Part shown: positions 1 to 8,909 of the stretch, piece by piece
Layout of the letters: every line of letters begins with the position of its first letter
Numbering within the stretch: the stretch's first letter is position 1
NCBI GenBank assembly: GCA_948144175.1
Contig: CANXME010002331.1
Coordinates: 124,001-188,000, forward strand
Length of the DNA stretch: 64,000 bases
Direction: 5' to 3'
Source of the DNA: Closterium sp. NIES-65
Lineage: Eukaryota; Streptophyta; Zygnematophyceae; Desmidiales; Closteriaceae
The notes under the pieces: model-generated
What the model was told of the DNA's origin: nothing
The model's database searches: none
What the model saw: only the letters and a program-made list of their open reading frames with translations
Position numbers and translations under genes: made by a program

Positions 1-871
1 GCGCTTTCCATGCCTCAGCTTCGTTGTTCGAAGCATACTGGTTACGTGTAGCTTCAAATAAGATAGTTAGCTGTTCAGAGTGTAAAAATAAGCAGGAAAT
101 CTCATTACACTTCCATAGCTCCTCTAGTCGCACAACCTTAGCAGAGAACACACTACCAGACCAGACCACAATATCATGTTACTCGCTGCAGCAGTAGCGA
201 CCGGAGCAGAACTGGAAGCGGAAGCAGAACCTGAAATTCTGAAGGACACTCAATAGCAGCCATTCAGCAACACCTTAGTCAATAACAAATCCTTGGATGT
301 CTCAACTTTACGACATATCCTCTTAACATCATTCACTCAGTATATTATGTATATTATAGACATAAGCGAATAGGTATACACTAGCTTAGATTTTGCAAAC
401 TCGCACCCGCTGACTGCAATTTCAACTGCAATCCTCATGTGTTTTCTGCTGTGCGCTGACCCAGCCAGACACAGCTCCAAACCAGTCGAAGAATTTCAAC
501 ACCAGGCCCTTCCTCACCAGACCAGTCACAGTACCGAGCCGCTAAGCTCTCACCGCCAAGCCCCAAACCAAACAATACGAGCCAAACCAGACAAAGGGAA
601 CACAACCATACCATACCATACCAGACCTCATGTCTCTCACGATTCGCGACTGGCTCCACCAACTTGACGAGTCTCCTCGCGTCTCGGGAATTATATTTCG
701 TCAGTCAACGCCCGATCGACTCGAGGATGGATTGTGAGAAAGCTGTTGCCTATAAGTTGCTCCCTCAGTTCAACCTCTTGCCATCTCAAACTTTCTGCTC
801 TGCTTTCTCCCATCCATTCAACGTCTATCGATCTCGCCTCAATACCAATTCACTTCACGATTCCGAAAGCC
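1..871. promoter_or_regulatory. Upstream flank of the secreted-protein gene, unit A
   Basis: There is no convincing coding sequence here. The 76-codon plus-strand frame and its minus-strand shadow have no recognisable composition. The stretch holds A/C-rich CCAGACCAGACC-like motifs, a short ACCAT pentanucleotide run (605-623) and a TATAAG-like element at 750-757, about 120 bp before the start codon. It presumably contains the promoter and 5' UTR. That role is inferred from position only. Confidence 0.4.
605..623. repeat. ACCAT pentanucleotide microsatellite
   Basis: Nearly four uninterrupted ACCAT units. The same run lies in the upstream flank of every unit. Confidence 0.8.
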
Positions 872-1954
872 ATGGCAGCCAGGGGATATATTTTCGTATG
901 CATTGCGCTCCTCCTTGCGACTTCCGCGGCCGCGCAGCGTGGACCGCCTGGCGGAGGCCCTCCCGGAGGCCAGCAGTCCGGAGGGGCGCGCGGAGGACCT
1001 GGCGGACCCGGGTCTGGCGGGCCTGGCGGGCCTGGTGGGCCTGCTGGTCCGCGCGGTCCTCCGTTCAACTTGACGGTCGTCGGAAATCTGACGGCGGACG
1101 TCGGCGCGCGATTGGCCAATTGCTCCGCAGACGAAACCTTTCTCGACGGCCGCTTTCACCTCGCCATCTTTAAGTGAGCTTCGATGTTACCGTAACCCTA
1201 ACTTTCGCGGGCCTCCTTTCGTCGGATTTTCTCGTTCATTTAGCTTCAGCGTCGCAAATTCTTCTCCTCTTGGTTGCAGATATTACAATTTCGATGCGCT
1301 TCGTGAAACTGATTCGTTCTTCTGTTCCCTTCCCCCTCCGCCAGGAACGCGAGCGGCAACTACAACCTGGCGGTCGACGCGCTGCTCGTGGGCGCCACGG
1401 GTGGGCCGCCCGACTCCCTCGCGATCGTGAAGGGCGCCGTCTGCGACTCTTCCGCCTCCGCCGCCGCGATCCTCGCGATTCCGCTGGCGGAGTCCGACTG
1501 GCAGCAGCGCGAAGGCTGGTGGCTGCTGCACGCGGAGGCGCGGCTCGACGCGTTTCTCGAGAACGCGGACGCCGCCACCGTCGAAGCGCTCCTCGCGCTC
1601 CTCCCTAACGCGACGCTCCCGGCGGCGCGCGGCGGCGGCGGACGTGGAGGGAGCTCGGGCGGCACGCGGAGCGGGCAGGGCAGCAGGCGCATGGGGAGGG
1701 AGCTGCTGATGCGCGCAGCGGGGCGCGTCACCGGCGCCAGGCAGGGGGGGCAGCAGCAGGGGGCGCCACGGCAGCCGCCTGCAGGTGGTTCCTCAGGTGG
1801 ATACCCAGGCGCTGGGGGCGCGGGGGGGATGATGGGGGGTGGCGGGGTGAACGCGACTGTAAGTGGGTATGCCGTGCTGGCCACTGCCACTGCGGGGGGT
1901 GTGGCGTGGGGCGGCCAGCTCATGGGCGTCAAACTGCCCTCCGCCGCTGCCTGA
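872..1954 (+). CDS. Secreted Gly/Pro-rich protein, two exons (872-1173, 1345-1954)
   Basis: Function not recognised. The start ATG sits in a strong context (GCCATGGCAG). Exon 1 is followed by donor GTGAGC; the 171-bp intron ends in a pyrimidine-rich tract and CCAG. Joining the exons gives an uninterrupted 303-residue protein. Residues 1-21 are a classical signal peptide (MAARGYIFVCIALLLATSAAA), so the product should enter the secretory pathway. Residues about 22-65 are collagen-like in composition (GPPGG, GGPGGPGG). The central part has six N-glycosylation sequons (NLT twice, NCS, NAS, NAT twice) and a hydrophobic beta-like segment around NYNLAVDALL and ILAIPL. The C-terminal third is Gly/Gln-rich and ends in a mildly hydrophobic stretch that could be a GPI signal. 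A very distant CHRD-type domain is possible but unproven. An alternative acceptor (TTGCAG, ending 1279) would shift the frame. Units A and D encode the same protein by translation. Confidence 0.75.
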
Positions 1955-2105
1955 TGTGATGGCGGTGCTGCTGGCGGCTTTGCGCTGCCACTTGGGGGGG
2001 GGGGGGGGAGGGAGGGGGAGAGGGGGGGAGGGGGGGGGGAGGGGGGGGTGTGGCGTGGGGCAGCCAGCTCATGGGCGTCAAACTGCCCTCCGCCGCTGCC
2101 TGATG
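1899..2105 (+). repeat. Duplicated 3' end of the CDS (1899-1956 and 2048-2105)
   Basis: A 58-bp segment covering the last 18 codons, the stop and two further bases recurs 149 bp downstream with one visible difference (GGCGGCC versus GGCAGCC). The two copies are separated by a G-run. The arrangement is present in all units. Confidence 0.85.
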
Positions 2106-2288
2106 CGTTGCTGCTGCCGTCGCTGCTGCTGCTGCTGCTGCCGTCGCTGCTGCTGCCGTTGCCGCCGCTGCCGTTGCCGCTGCTGCTGCCGTCGCTGCTG
2201 CTGCCGTTGCCGCTGCTGCTGCCGTCCCTGCCGCCGCTGCTGCTGCCGTCCCCGCCGCCGCTGCTGCCACGGCTGTTGCTGCTGATGG
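1994..2288. repeat. Poly-G tract and CTG/CCG trinucleotide region, unit A
   Basis: Positions 1994-2048 are almost pure G with a few A. After the duplicated CDS tail, 2106-2288 is a degenerate CTG/CCG/TTG run. Long frames here (poly-Leu, poly-Cys, poly-Ala, poly-Gln) are by-products of composition. The G-run is a candidate G-quadruplex former. Confidence 0.85.
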
Positions 2289-3023
2289 TGGCGGTGTTCC
2301 ATTGTGGTTCCGTTCCTTGCTGGGGATGGAGTAGCAGATCCCAATTCAGGGTTCTTTTAGCTTGGAGTTTTGTTATGGGGTGTTTTTGTTAGGAATGAGC
2401 ATCAGGGGCAGGAATGCTGGCAAGACACCAGGCTAGATTTCACCAGCTGACTTGCCAGTCTTCCTGCCGTTGCCTTTGCTTACCGTATTATATCTGCGTA
2501 ATGTAATATTGCTTTGAACATGTTCTTTCAGGAGTAACCGTGTGGTGTGTTTGTATTAGGAGGAATGAGCATCCAAGGCAGGAATGCTGGGAAGGTACTG
2601 GGTTTGTTTCCACCAGCTGACGTGCCTATCTTCCTGCCTTTGCCTTTGCTCATTTGTCCACAGATTTACCTTCTCCTTTTAAAGATGCTCATGTGTTCAG
2701 ATCATGTGTTCAGTAGTCTACACTGTTTAGCACTGTACACATTCGCACAATGCTGAAATCTGTGAGCCTGGTTCTACCCAATGCTGATTAAGAATCTCGT
2801 CAATACCATGCGCTTCACACACCAAGGGATGCGAAGGTAATATGTAGCTATTTTATTACCAATGTTCCATCTTGAAAATAACATAAATATGAATAATTAT
2901 CTCCCTTTTTTCTCATCTTGTAAATTGTGTACGAGAGGCCTCTTTTGTGATGCTTGCTCACAGGAGTGTACCCCGAGGCTGGATGTTTCGTGATTCTCCA
3001 TCATGTTTGCACTTCTCGTGTCT
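2289..3023. other. Intergenic 3' flank between convergent genes, unit A
   Basis: No coding sequence is supported. It probably holds the 3' UTR of the plus-strand gene and, near 3023, the 3' UTR of the minus-strand transporter remnant. It contains an imperfect direct repeat of about 85-90 bp (around 2393-2478 and 2562-2650, both with GGCAGGAATGCTGG and CACCAGCTGAC) and AT-rich, polyadenylation-like sequence near 2875-2905. Confidence 0.6.
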
Positions 3024-3129
3024 TCATATGGCCATGTTGAGTCGCGAGAGGAAGACCGTGATCCACACTGTGATTGGGAGCATGGCAATGGCGTACTGCA
3101 GGGGATGGAGGGGAGGGATGCAAGAGAGG

Positions 3130-3164
<35 letters not shown>

Positions 3165-4060
3165 GGATTTTGATATAGCATGTGGGTTGCCCTGGGAAGA
3201 CCGTGATCCACACTGTGATTGGGAGCATGGCAATGGCGTACTGCAGGGGGAAGGGTTGCAAGAGAGGGGGAGAGGGAGGGGAGGTGGGGAGTTTTGCAAG
3301 AGAGGAGGAGAGGGAGGGGAGATGGGGGGTTTTGCAAGAGAGGGGGAGAGGTGGAAGTTAGGTGGAGGAGACTGTGATTCACACTGTGATGGGGAGCATA
3401 GCAATGGCATACTGCAGGGGAAGGAGGGGAGAGGTAGTGGGGGAGTAGAGGTTTGGGAGGCTTGAGAGTTGCAGTAGGAAGACTGTGATCCACACTGTGA
3501 TTACAGTGGAAATGGCAATGGCACACTGCAGGGGAAGGAGGGGAGGGATGCAAAAGAGGGGGAGAGGTGGAAGTTAGGTGGAGGAGATTGTGATCCACAC
3601 TGTGATGGGGAGCATGGAAATGGCGTACTGCAGGGGACATGTGGATGGGGTGGATGGGGAGGATAGAGAGAGGGGGAGGGGGAGGGATGGGGGTTTGAAA
3701 GGCACGTGGGTTGCTGTAGGAAGACTGTGATTCACACTGTGATTGGGAGCATGGATATCACATCCTGCTGGGGAAGGAGGGCGGGGGAGATGGGGAGGAT
3801 AGTGGGGGGGAGGGAGAGTAGAGGTTTGGGAGGCATGAGAGATGCCGTAGGGAGACCGTGATCCACACTGTGATTGGGAGCATGGCAATGGCGTACTGCA
3901 GGGTACGGAGGGGAGGGTTGCAAGAGAGGGCAGGGGTGGAATGGAAGCTAATGAGGCATGTGGATTGCACAGGGAGACTGTGGATCCACACTGTGATTGG
4001 GAGCATGGCAATGGCTTTTGAGGTGCCTCAAAAGTCATGGCAATGGCATACTGCAGGGGA
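3024..4060 (-). repeat. Amplified last-exon cluster of the transporter, unit A (about 9 copies)
   Basis: The motif CTGCAG|TAC-GCC-ATT-GCC-ATG-CTC...ATCACAG recurs at irregular 105-160-bp spacing, with CACACTGTGAT cores near 3063, 3211, 3373, 3490, 3596, 3733, 3860 and 3985 and a fragment near 4035. Only the outermost copy (3024-3095) keeps the full ending with a stop. The others run into G/A-rich intronic DNA after TVF. A pure G-run of about 40 bp lies at 3121-3163. Confidence 0.85.
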
Positions 4061-4103
4061 CGGATGGGAGGGATGCAAGAGAGCCCACCGTTCCACCACC
4101 CAC

Positions 4104-7100
4104 CTGTCGCAGCATCAGGGACGCCAGCATTCCTGCTAGAGGCTTGGTGGCTGGGCTGAGCTGCGCCATGAGCACCCATTCACACAAAGCCCACCATCCC
4201 ATATCCCCCATCGCCATCCCCCCTCCTCGTTCCTCACACGCACACCCATCTGTGGAAGCATCAGGGAGGCCAGCATTCCTGCCCGAGGCTTGGTGGCCGG
4301 GCTGAGCTGCGCCATGAGTGAGCACACAAACAAACATACAGCCCAGCCGTCCCCCCTTTTTCACCCACCTGTCGCAGCATGAGCGAGGCCAGCATCCCTG
4401 CTAGAGGCTTGGTGGCGGGGCTGAGCTGCGCCATGAGTGAGCACACAAACAAACATACAGCCAAGCCGTCCCCCCTTTTTCACCCACCTGTTGCAGCATG
4501 AGGGACGCCAGCATTCCTGCTAGAGGCTTGGTGGCGGGGCTGAGCTGCGCCATGAGTGAGCACACAAACTTACAGCCCAGCCGTCCCCCCTTTTTCACCC
4601 ACCTGTCGCAGCATGAGAGCGGCCAGCATCCCTGCTAGAGGCTTGGTGGCTGGGCTGAGTTGCGCCATGAGTGAGCACACAAACTTACAGCCCAGCCGTC
4701 CCCCTTTTTTCACCCACCTGTCGTAGCATGAGCGAGGCCTGCATTGTTGCCAGAGGCTTGGTGGCGGGGCTGAGCTGCGCCATGAGTGAGCACACAAACT
4801 TACAGCCCAGCCGTCCCCCCTTTTTCACCCACCTGTCGTAGCATGAGCGAGGCCAGCATTGTTGCCAGAGGCTTGGTGGCGGGGCTGAGCTGCGCCATGA
4901 GTGAGCACACAAACTTACAGCCCAGCCGTCCCCCCTTTTTCACCCACCTGTCACAGCATGAGCGAGGCCAGCATTCCCGCCAGAGGCTTGGTGGCGGGGC
5001 TGAGCTGCGCCATGAGTGAGCACACAAACTTACAGCCCAGCCGTCTCCCCTTTTTCACCCACCTGTCGTAGCATGAGCGAGGCCAGCATTGTTGCCAGAG
5101 GCTTGGTGGCGGGGCTGAGCTGCGCCATGAGTGAGCACACAAACTTACAGCCCAGCCGTCCCCCCTTTTTCACCCACCTGTCGTAGCATGAGGGAGGCCA
5201 GCATTGTTGCCAGAGGCTTGGTGGCGGGGCTGAGCTGCGCCATGAGTGAGCACACAAACTTACAGCCCAGCCGTCCCCCTTTTTTCACCCACCTGTCGCA
5301 GCATGAGCGAGGCCAGCATTCCCGCCAGAGGCTTGGTGGCGGGGCTGAGCTGCGCCATGAGTGAGCACACAAACTTACAGCCCAGCCGTCCCCCCTTTTT
5401 CACCCACCTGTCACAGCATGAGCGAGGCCAGCATTCCCGCCAGAGGCTTGGTGGCGGGGCTGAGCTGCGCCATGAGTGAGCACACAAACAAACATACAGC
5501 CCAGCCGTCCCCCCTTTTTCACCCACCTGTCGCAGCATGAGCGAGGCCAGCATCCGTGCTAGAGGCTTGGTGGCGGGGCTGAGCTGCGCCATGAGTGAGC
5601 ACACAAACAAACATACAGCCCAGCCGTCCCCCCTTTTTCACCCACCTGTTGCAGCATGAGGGACGCCAGCATTCCCGCTAGAGGCTTGGTGGCGGGGCTG
5701 AGCTGCGCCATGAGTGAGCACACAAACTTACAGCCCAGCCGTCCCCCCTTTTTCACCCACCTGTCGTAGCATGAGCGAGGCCAGCATTTCCGCCAGAGGC
5801 TTGGTGGCGGGGCTGAGTTGCGCCATGAGTGAGCACACAAACTTACAGCCCAGCCGTCCCCCCTTTTTCACCCACCTGTCGTAGCATGAGCAAGGCCAGC
5901 ATTGTTGCCAGATGCTTGGTGGCGGGGCTGAGCTGCGCCATGAGTGAGCACACAAACTTACAGCCCAGCCGTCCCCCCTTTTTCACCCACCTGTCGTAGC
6001 ATGAGCGAGGCCAGCATTGTTGCCAGAGGCTTGGTGGCGGGGCTGAGCTGCGCCATGAGTGAGCACACAAACTTACAGCCCAGCCGTCCCCCCTTTTTCA
6101 CCCACCTGTCGTAGCATGAGCGAGGCCAGCATTGTTGCCAGAGGCTTGGTGGCGGGGCTGAGCTGCGCCATGAGTGAGCACACAAACTTATAGCCCAGCC
6201 GTCCCCCCTTTTTCACCCACCTGTCGCCGCATGAGCGAGGCCAGCATTCCCGCCAGAGGCTTGGTGGCGGGGCTGAGCTGCGCCATGAGTGAGCACACAA
6301 ACTTACAGCCCAGCCGTCCCCCCTTTTTCACCCACCTGTCGCAGCATGAGAGCGGCCAGCATCCCTGCTAGAGGCTTGGTGGCTGGGCTGAGCTGCGCCA
6401 TGAGTGAGCACACAAACTTACAGCCCAGCCGTCCCCCTTTTTTCACCCACCTGTCGCAGCATGAGCGAGGCCAGCATTCCCGCCAGAGGCTTGGTGGCGG
6501 GGCTGAGCTGCGCCATGAGTGAGCACACAAACTTACAGCCCAGCCGTCCCCCCTTTTTCACCCACCTGTCACAGCATGAGCGAGGCCAGCATTCCCGCCA
6601 GAGGCTTGGTGGCGGGGCTGAGCTGCGCCATAAGTGAGCACACAAACTTACAGCCCAGCCGTCCCCCCTTTTTCACCCACCTGTCGCAGCATGAGCGAGG
6701 CTAGCATTCCCGCTAGAGGCTTGGTGGCGGGGCTGAGCTGCGCCATGAGTGAGCACACAAACTTACAGCCCAGCCGTCCCCCCTTTTTCACCCACCTGTC
6801 GCAGCATGAGCGAGGCCTGCATTCTTGCCAGAGGCTTGGTGGCGGGGCTGAGCTGCGCCATGAGTGAGCACACAAACTTACAGCCCAGCCGTCCCCCCTT
6901 TTTCACCCACCTGTCGTAGCATGAGCGAGGCCTGCATTGTTGCCAGAGGCTTGGTGGCGGGGCTGAGCTGCGCCATGAGTGAGCACACAAACTTACAGCC
7001 CAGCCGTCCCCCCTTTTTCACCCACCTGTCGTAGCATGAGCGAGGCCAGCATTGTTGCCAGAGGCTTGGCGGCGGGGCTGAGCTGCGCCATGAGTGAGCA

Positions 7101-7670
7101 CACAAACTTACAGCCCAGCCGTCCCCCCTTTTTCACCCACCTGTCGTAGCATGAGTGAGGCCAGCATTGTTGCCAGAGGCTTGGCGGCGGGGCTGAGCTG
7201 CACCATGAGTGAGCACACAAACTTACAGCCCAGCCGTCCCCCCTTTTTCACCCACCTGTCACAGCATGAGCGAGGCCAGCATTCTCGCCAGAGGCTTGGT
7301 GGCGGGGCTGAGCTGCGCCATGAGTGAGCACACAAACTTACAGCCCAGCCGTCTCCCCTTTTTTACCCACCTGTCGTAGCATGAGCGAGGCAAGCATTGT
7401 TGCCAGAGGCTTGGTGGCGGGGCGGAGCTGCGCCATGAGTGAGCACACAAACTTACAGCCCAGCCGTCTCCCCTTTTTCACCCACCTGTCGTAGCATGAG
7501 CGAGGCCATCATTGTTGCCACAGGCTTGGTGGCGGGGCTGAGCTGCGCCATGAGTGAGCACACAAACTTACAGCCCAGCCGTCCCCCCTTTTTCACCCAT
7601 TTGTCGTAGCATGAGCGAGGCCAGCATTGTTGCCAGAGGCTTGGTGGCGGGGCTGAGCTGCGCCATGAGC
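4104..7670 (-). repeat. 115-bp tandem array, unit A (about 31 copies)
   Basis: The period is exactly 115 bp over most of the array; the first few units are irregular (147 and 123 bp). Read on the minus strand, each monomer is 57 nt of exon b (LSPATKPLATMLASLMLRQ) followed by 58 nt of intron that begins GTGGGT and ends GGCGCAG. Main variants are GTTGCC versus CCCGCC in the middle and CGTAG, CGCAG or CACAG at the donor side. Since 115 is not divisible by 3, the many 75-77-codon frames are periodic shadows. Confidence 0.97.
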
Positions 7671-7950
7671 ACGAGATTCTGAGCCGATGGCATGGCGGTT
7701 TGGATCTGAGGGCAGAGGGGGGAGAGGAGAGGGGACAAAAGGGTGTAGGGTTTCTGATTTAAGGTAGAAAATGAATTGCGCCATGAGCACGAGGTTCTGT
7801 ACCGATGGCATGGCGGTTTGGATCTGAGGGCAGAGGGGGGAGAGGAGAGGGGACAAAAGGGTGTAGGGTTTCTGATTTAAGGTAGAAAATGAATTGCGCC
7901 ATGAGCACGAGGTTCTGTACTGATGGCATGGCGGTTTGGATCTGATGGGA
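7664..7950 (-). repeat. 118-bp tandem repeats, unit A (3 copies)
   Basis: On the minus strand each monomer is intron 3' end (CCTCTGCCCTCAG) plus the first half of exon b (IQTAMPSVQNLVLMAQ), then unrelated sequence reading FIFYLKS. The copy nearest the 115-bp array is fused to it and gives the only full-length exon b. The array thus amplifies the acceptor side of the exon. Confidence 0.9.
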
Positions 7951-8169
7951 GAGGGGAAAGGAGGAGAGACGAGGAGAGGAGAGACACATAAATGAGATTC
8001 GATGCTGGTCTCATTCGCATAAATGACAGCGTGAATTCGGTGCTGTTTGGATCCAAGGGGCTCACACATGGGAGGAGAATACACAGAGATAGAAATGATA
8101 TATTGCACGATAGGAGATGACAAGGAGATGAGAGCAGTACTAGGCGAGAAGTCGAAAGGGCGGGGAAGG

Positions 8170-8500
8170 AAGCGCTACACTGACCATGAGGGTGATAGCA
8201 AAAGCCACGTGTAGATAGGAAAAGCCACGTTTCAAAAGGAAGGAAGCGCTACACTGACCATGAGGGTGATAGCAAAAACAGGGCTTTGTGGTGGTCGAGG
8301 GAACGGGAAGAGGGGGGGGAAGCACTGACCATGAGGGTGATAGCACAGATGGGGTCTTGGGGAATCAGCCTGGCTTTGTACAATGCCTGAGAAGCAAAGG
8401 GGAGGGGGGAAAGGGGAGGGCGAGTAGGGGGTGACGACGCTTGAATCGACTCAAAAGGCACAGATGGGGTCTTGTGGGGTCTTTGTGTATACGCCACAGC
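8170..8500 (-). repeat. Partial copies of transporter exon a, unit A
   Basis: The full exon a is at 8330-8386. Its 3' edge (CTATCACCCTCATG|GTCAGTG) is repeated at 8181-8200 and 8253-8274. A fragment of its middle (CAAGACCCCATCTGTGC) recurs at about 8458-8476. No earlier transporter exon is found beyond this point. Confidence 0.75.
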
Positions 8501-8539
8501 CCAACCCAATAGCAATACACCCAAGCCTCCCCCTCTCTT

Positions 8540-8909
8540 GCATCTTTCCCCTCCTTCCCCTGCAGTACGCCATTACCATGCTCCCAATCACAGTGTGAAT
8601 CACAGCCTTCCTACAGCAACCCACAAGCCTTATTAACATACTCCCATCTCCCTCGCTTTCAACCCTCTCCCTCTCTTGCATCCCTCCCCTATCCTCCGTC
8701 CCCTGCAGTACGCCATATCCATGCTCCCAATCACTGTGTGGATCACAGTCTTCCTACTGCAACCCACATGCTGTTCAACCCCACCCTCCCCCCATGCCTC
8801 CCTCTCCCCCGCTACACCTCCCCTCCGTCCCCTGCAGTACGCCATATCCATGCTCCCAATCACAGTGTGGATCACAGTCTTCCTCTCACGCCTCAACATG
8901 GCCATATGA
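8540..8909 (+). pseudogene. Inverted copies of transporter last exon, unit A (intact copy 8838-8909)
   Basis: Three plus-strand copies of the last exon follow CCCTGCAG acceptors, at about 8567, 8708 and 8838. The first has a stop (TGTGTGAATC in place of TGTGTGGATC). The third is complete: 72 nt, YAISMLPITVWIT through SRLNMAI and TGA. No upstream exons accompany them, so this is an inverted duplicate of the 3' end only. Confidence 0.75.

Larger units (their letters stand above)
3024..8386 (-). pseudogene. 5'-truncated PILS/auxin-efflux-carrier-like transporter, unit A: exons 8386-8330, 7705-7601, 3095-3024
   Basis: Three minus-strand exons join in phase 0 to a 77-residue C-terminus. Exon a (57 nt, acceptor TTCTCAG, donor GTCAGT) encodes ALYKARLIPQDPICAITLM. 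Exon b (105 nt, acceptor CCCTCAG) begins IQTAMPSAQNLVLMAQL. Exon c (72 nt, acceptor CTGCAG) encodes YAIAMLPITVWIT, then SRLNMAI and a stop. This aligns without gaps to the conserved end of the membrane transport family that includes PIN and PILS: a DPL-x-VLLLQ-x-A-P-x-A-N-x-TQL stretch followed by a final helix with a Val/Ile-Trp-Ser/Thr centre. PILS proteins are ER-membrane auxin facilitators of about 400 residues, so over 80% is missing. In unit A the donor after exon b is mutated (CAG|GT to CAA|AT). The introns are filled by tandem copies of exon edges. I infer a non-functional remnant; family assignment is from recalled conservation, not a search. Confidence 0.7.

Noticed and set aside
437..667. 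76-codon plus-strand frame and 75-codon minus-strand frame upstream of the secreted gene
   Set aside because: No recognisable protein features. The equivalent segment is frame-shifted in units B, D and E.
930..1065. Collagen family assignment for the secreted protein
   Set aside because: Gly-Pro-rich composition without a sustained Gly-X-Y triplet register; only called collagen-like in composition.
1190..1205. ACCCTAAC in the intron as a telomere-like repeat
   Set aside because: A single unit, not repeated.
1280..1344. Separate small exon starting after TTGCAG at 1279
   Set aside because: Its frame does not continue into the long exon 2 frame, and the only donor would leave an intron of about 35 nt. 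It may be an alternative acceptor at most.
2048..2392. Poly-Leu, poly-Cys, poly-Ala and poly-Gln frames over the CTG/CCG run
   Set aside because: All three frames on both strands stay open because of trinucleotide composition; indels between units shift them freely.
2405..2425. GGCAGGAATGCTGG in the 3' flank as another transporter exon b fragment
   Set aside because: The match to the exon is only about 14 bp with no flanking similarity or splice site; chance cannot be excluded.
4570..7450. Dozens of overlapping 63-77-codon frames on both strands with 115-bp spacing
   Set aside because: They are the same monomer read in rotating frames; 115 is not a multiple of three, so each frame ends within two monomers. 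None has independent support as a gene.
4104..7670. CRISPR-like regular array
   Set aside because: The whole 115-bp monomer is conserved with no variable spacers between constant repeats, there are no cas genes and the DNA is eukaryotic.
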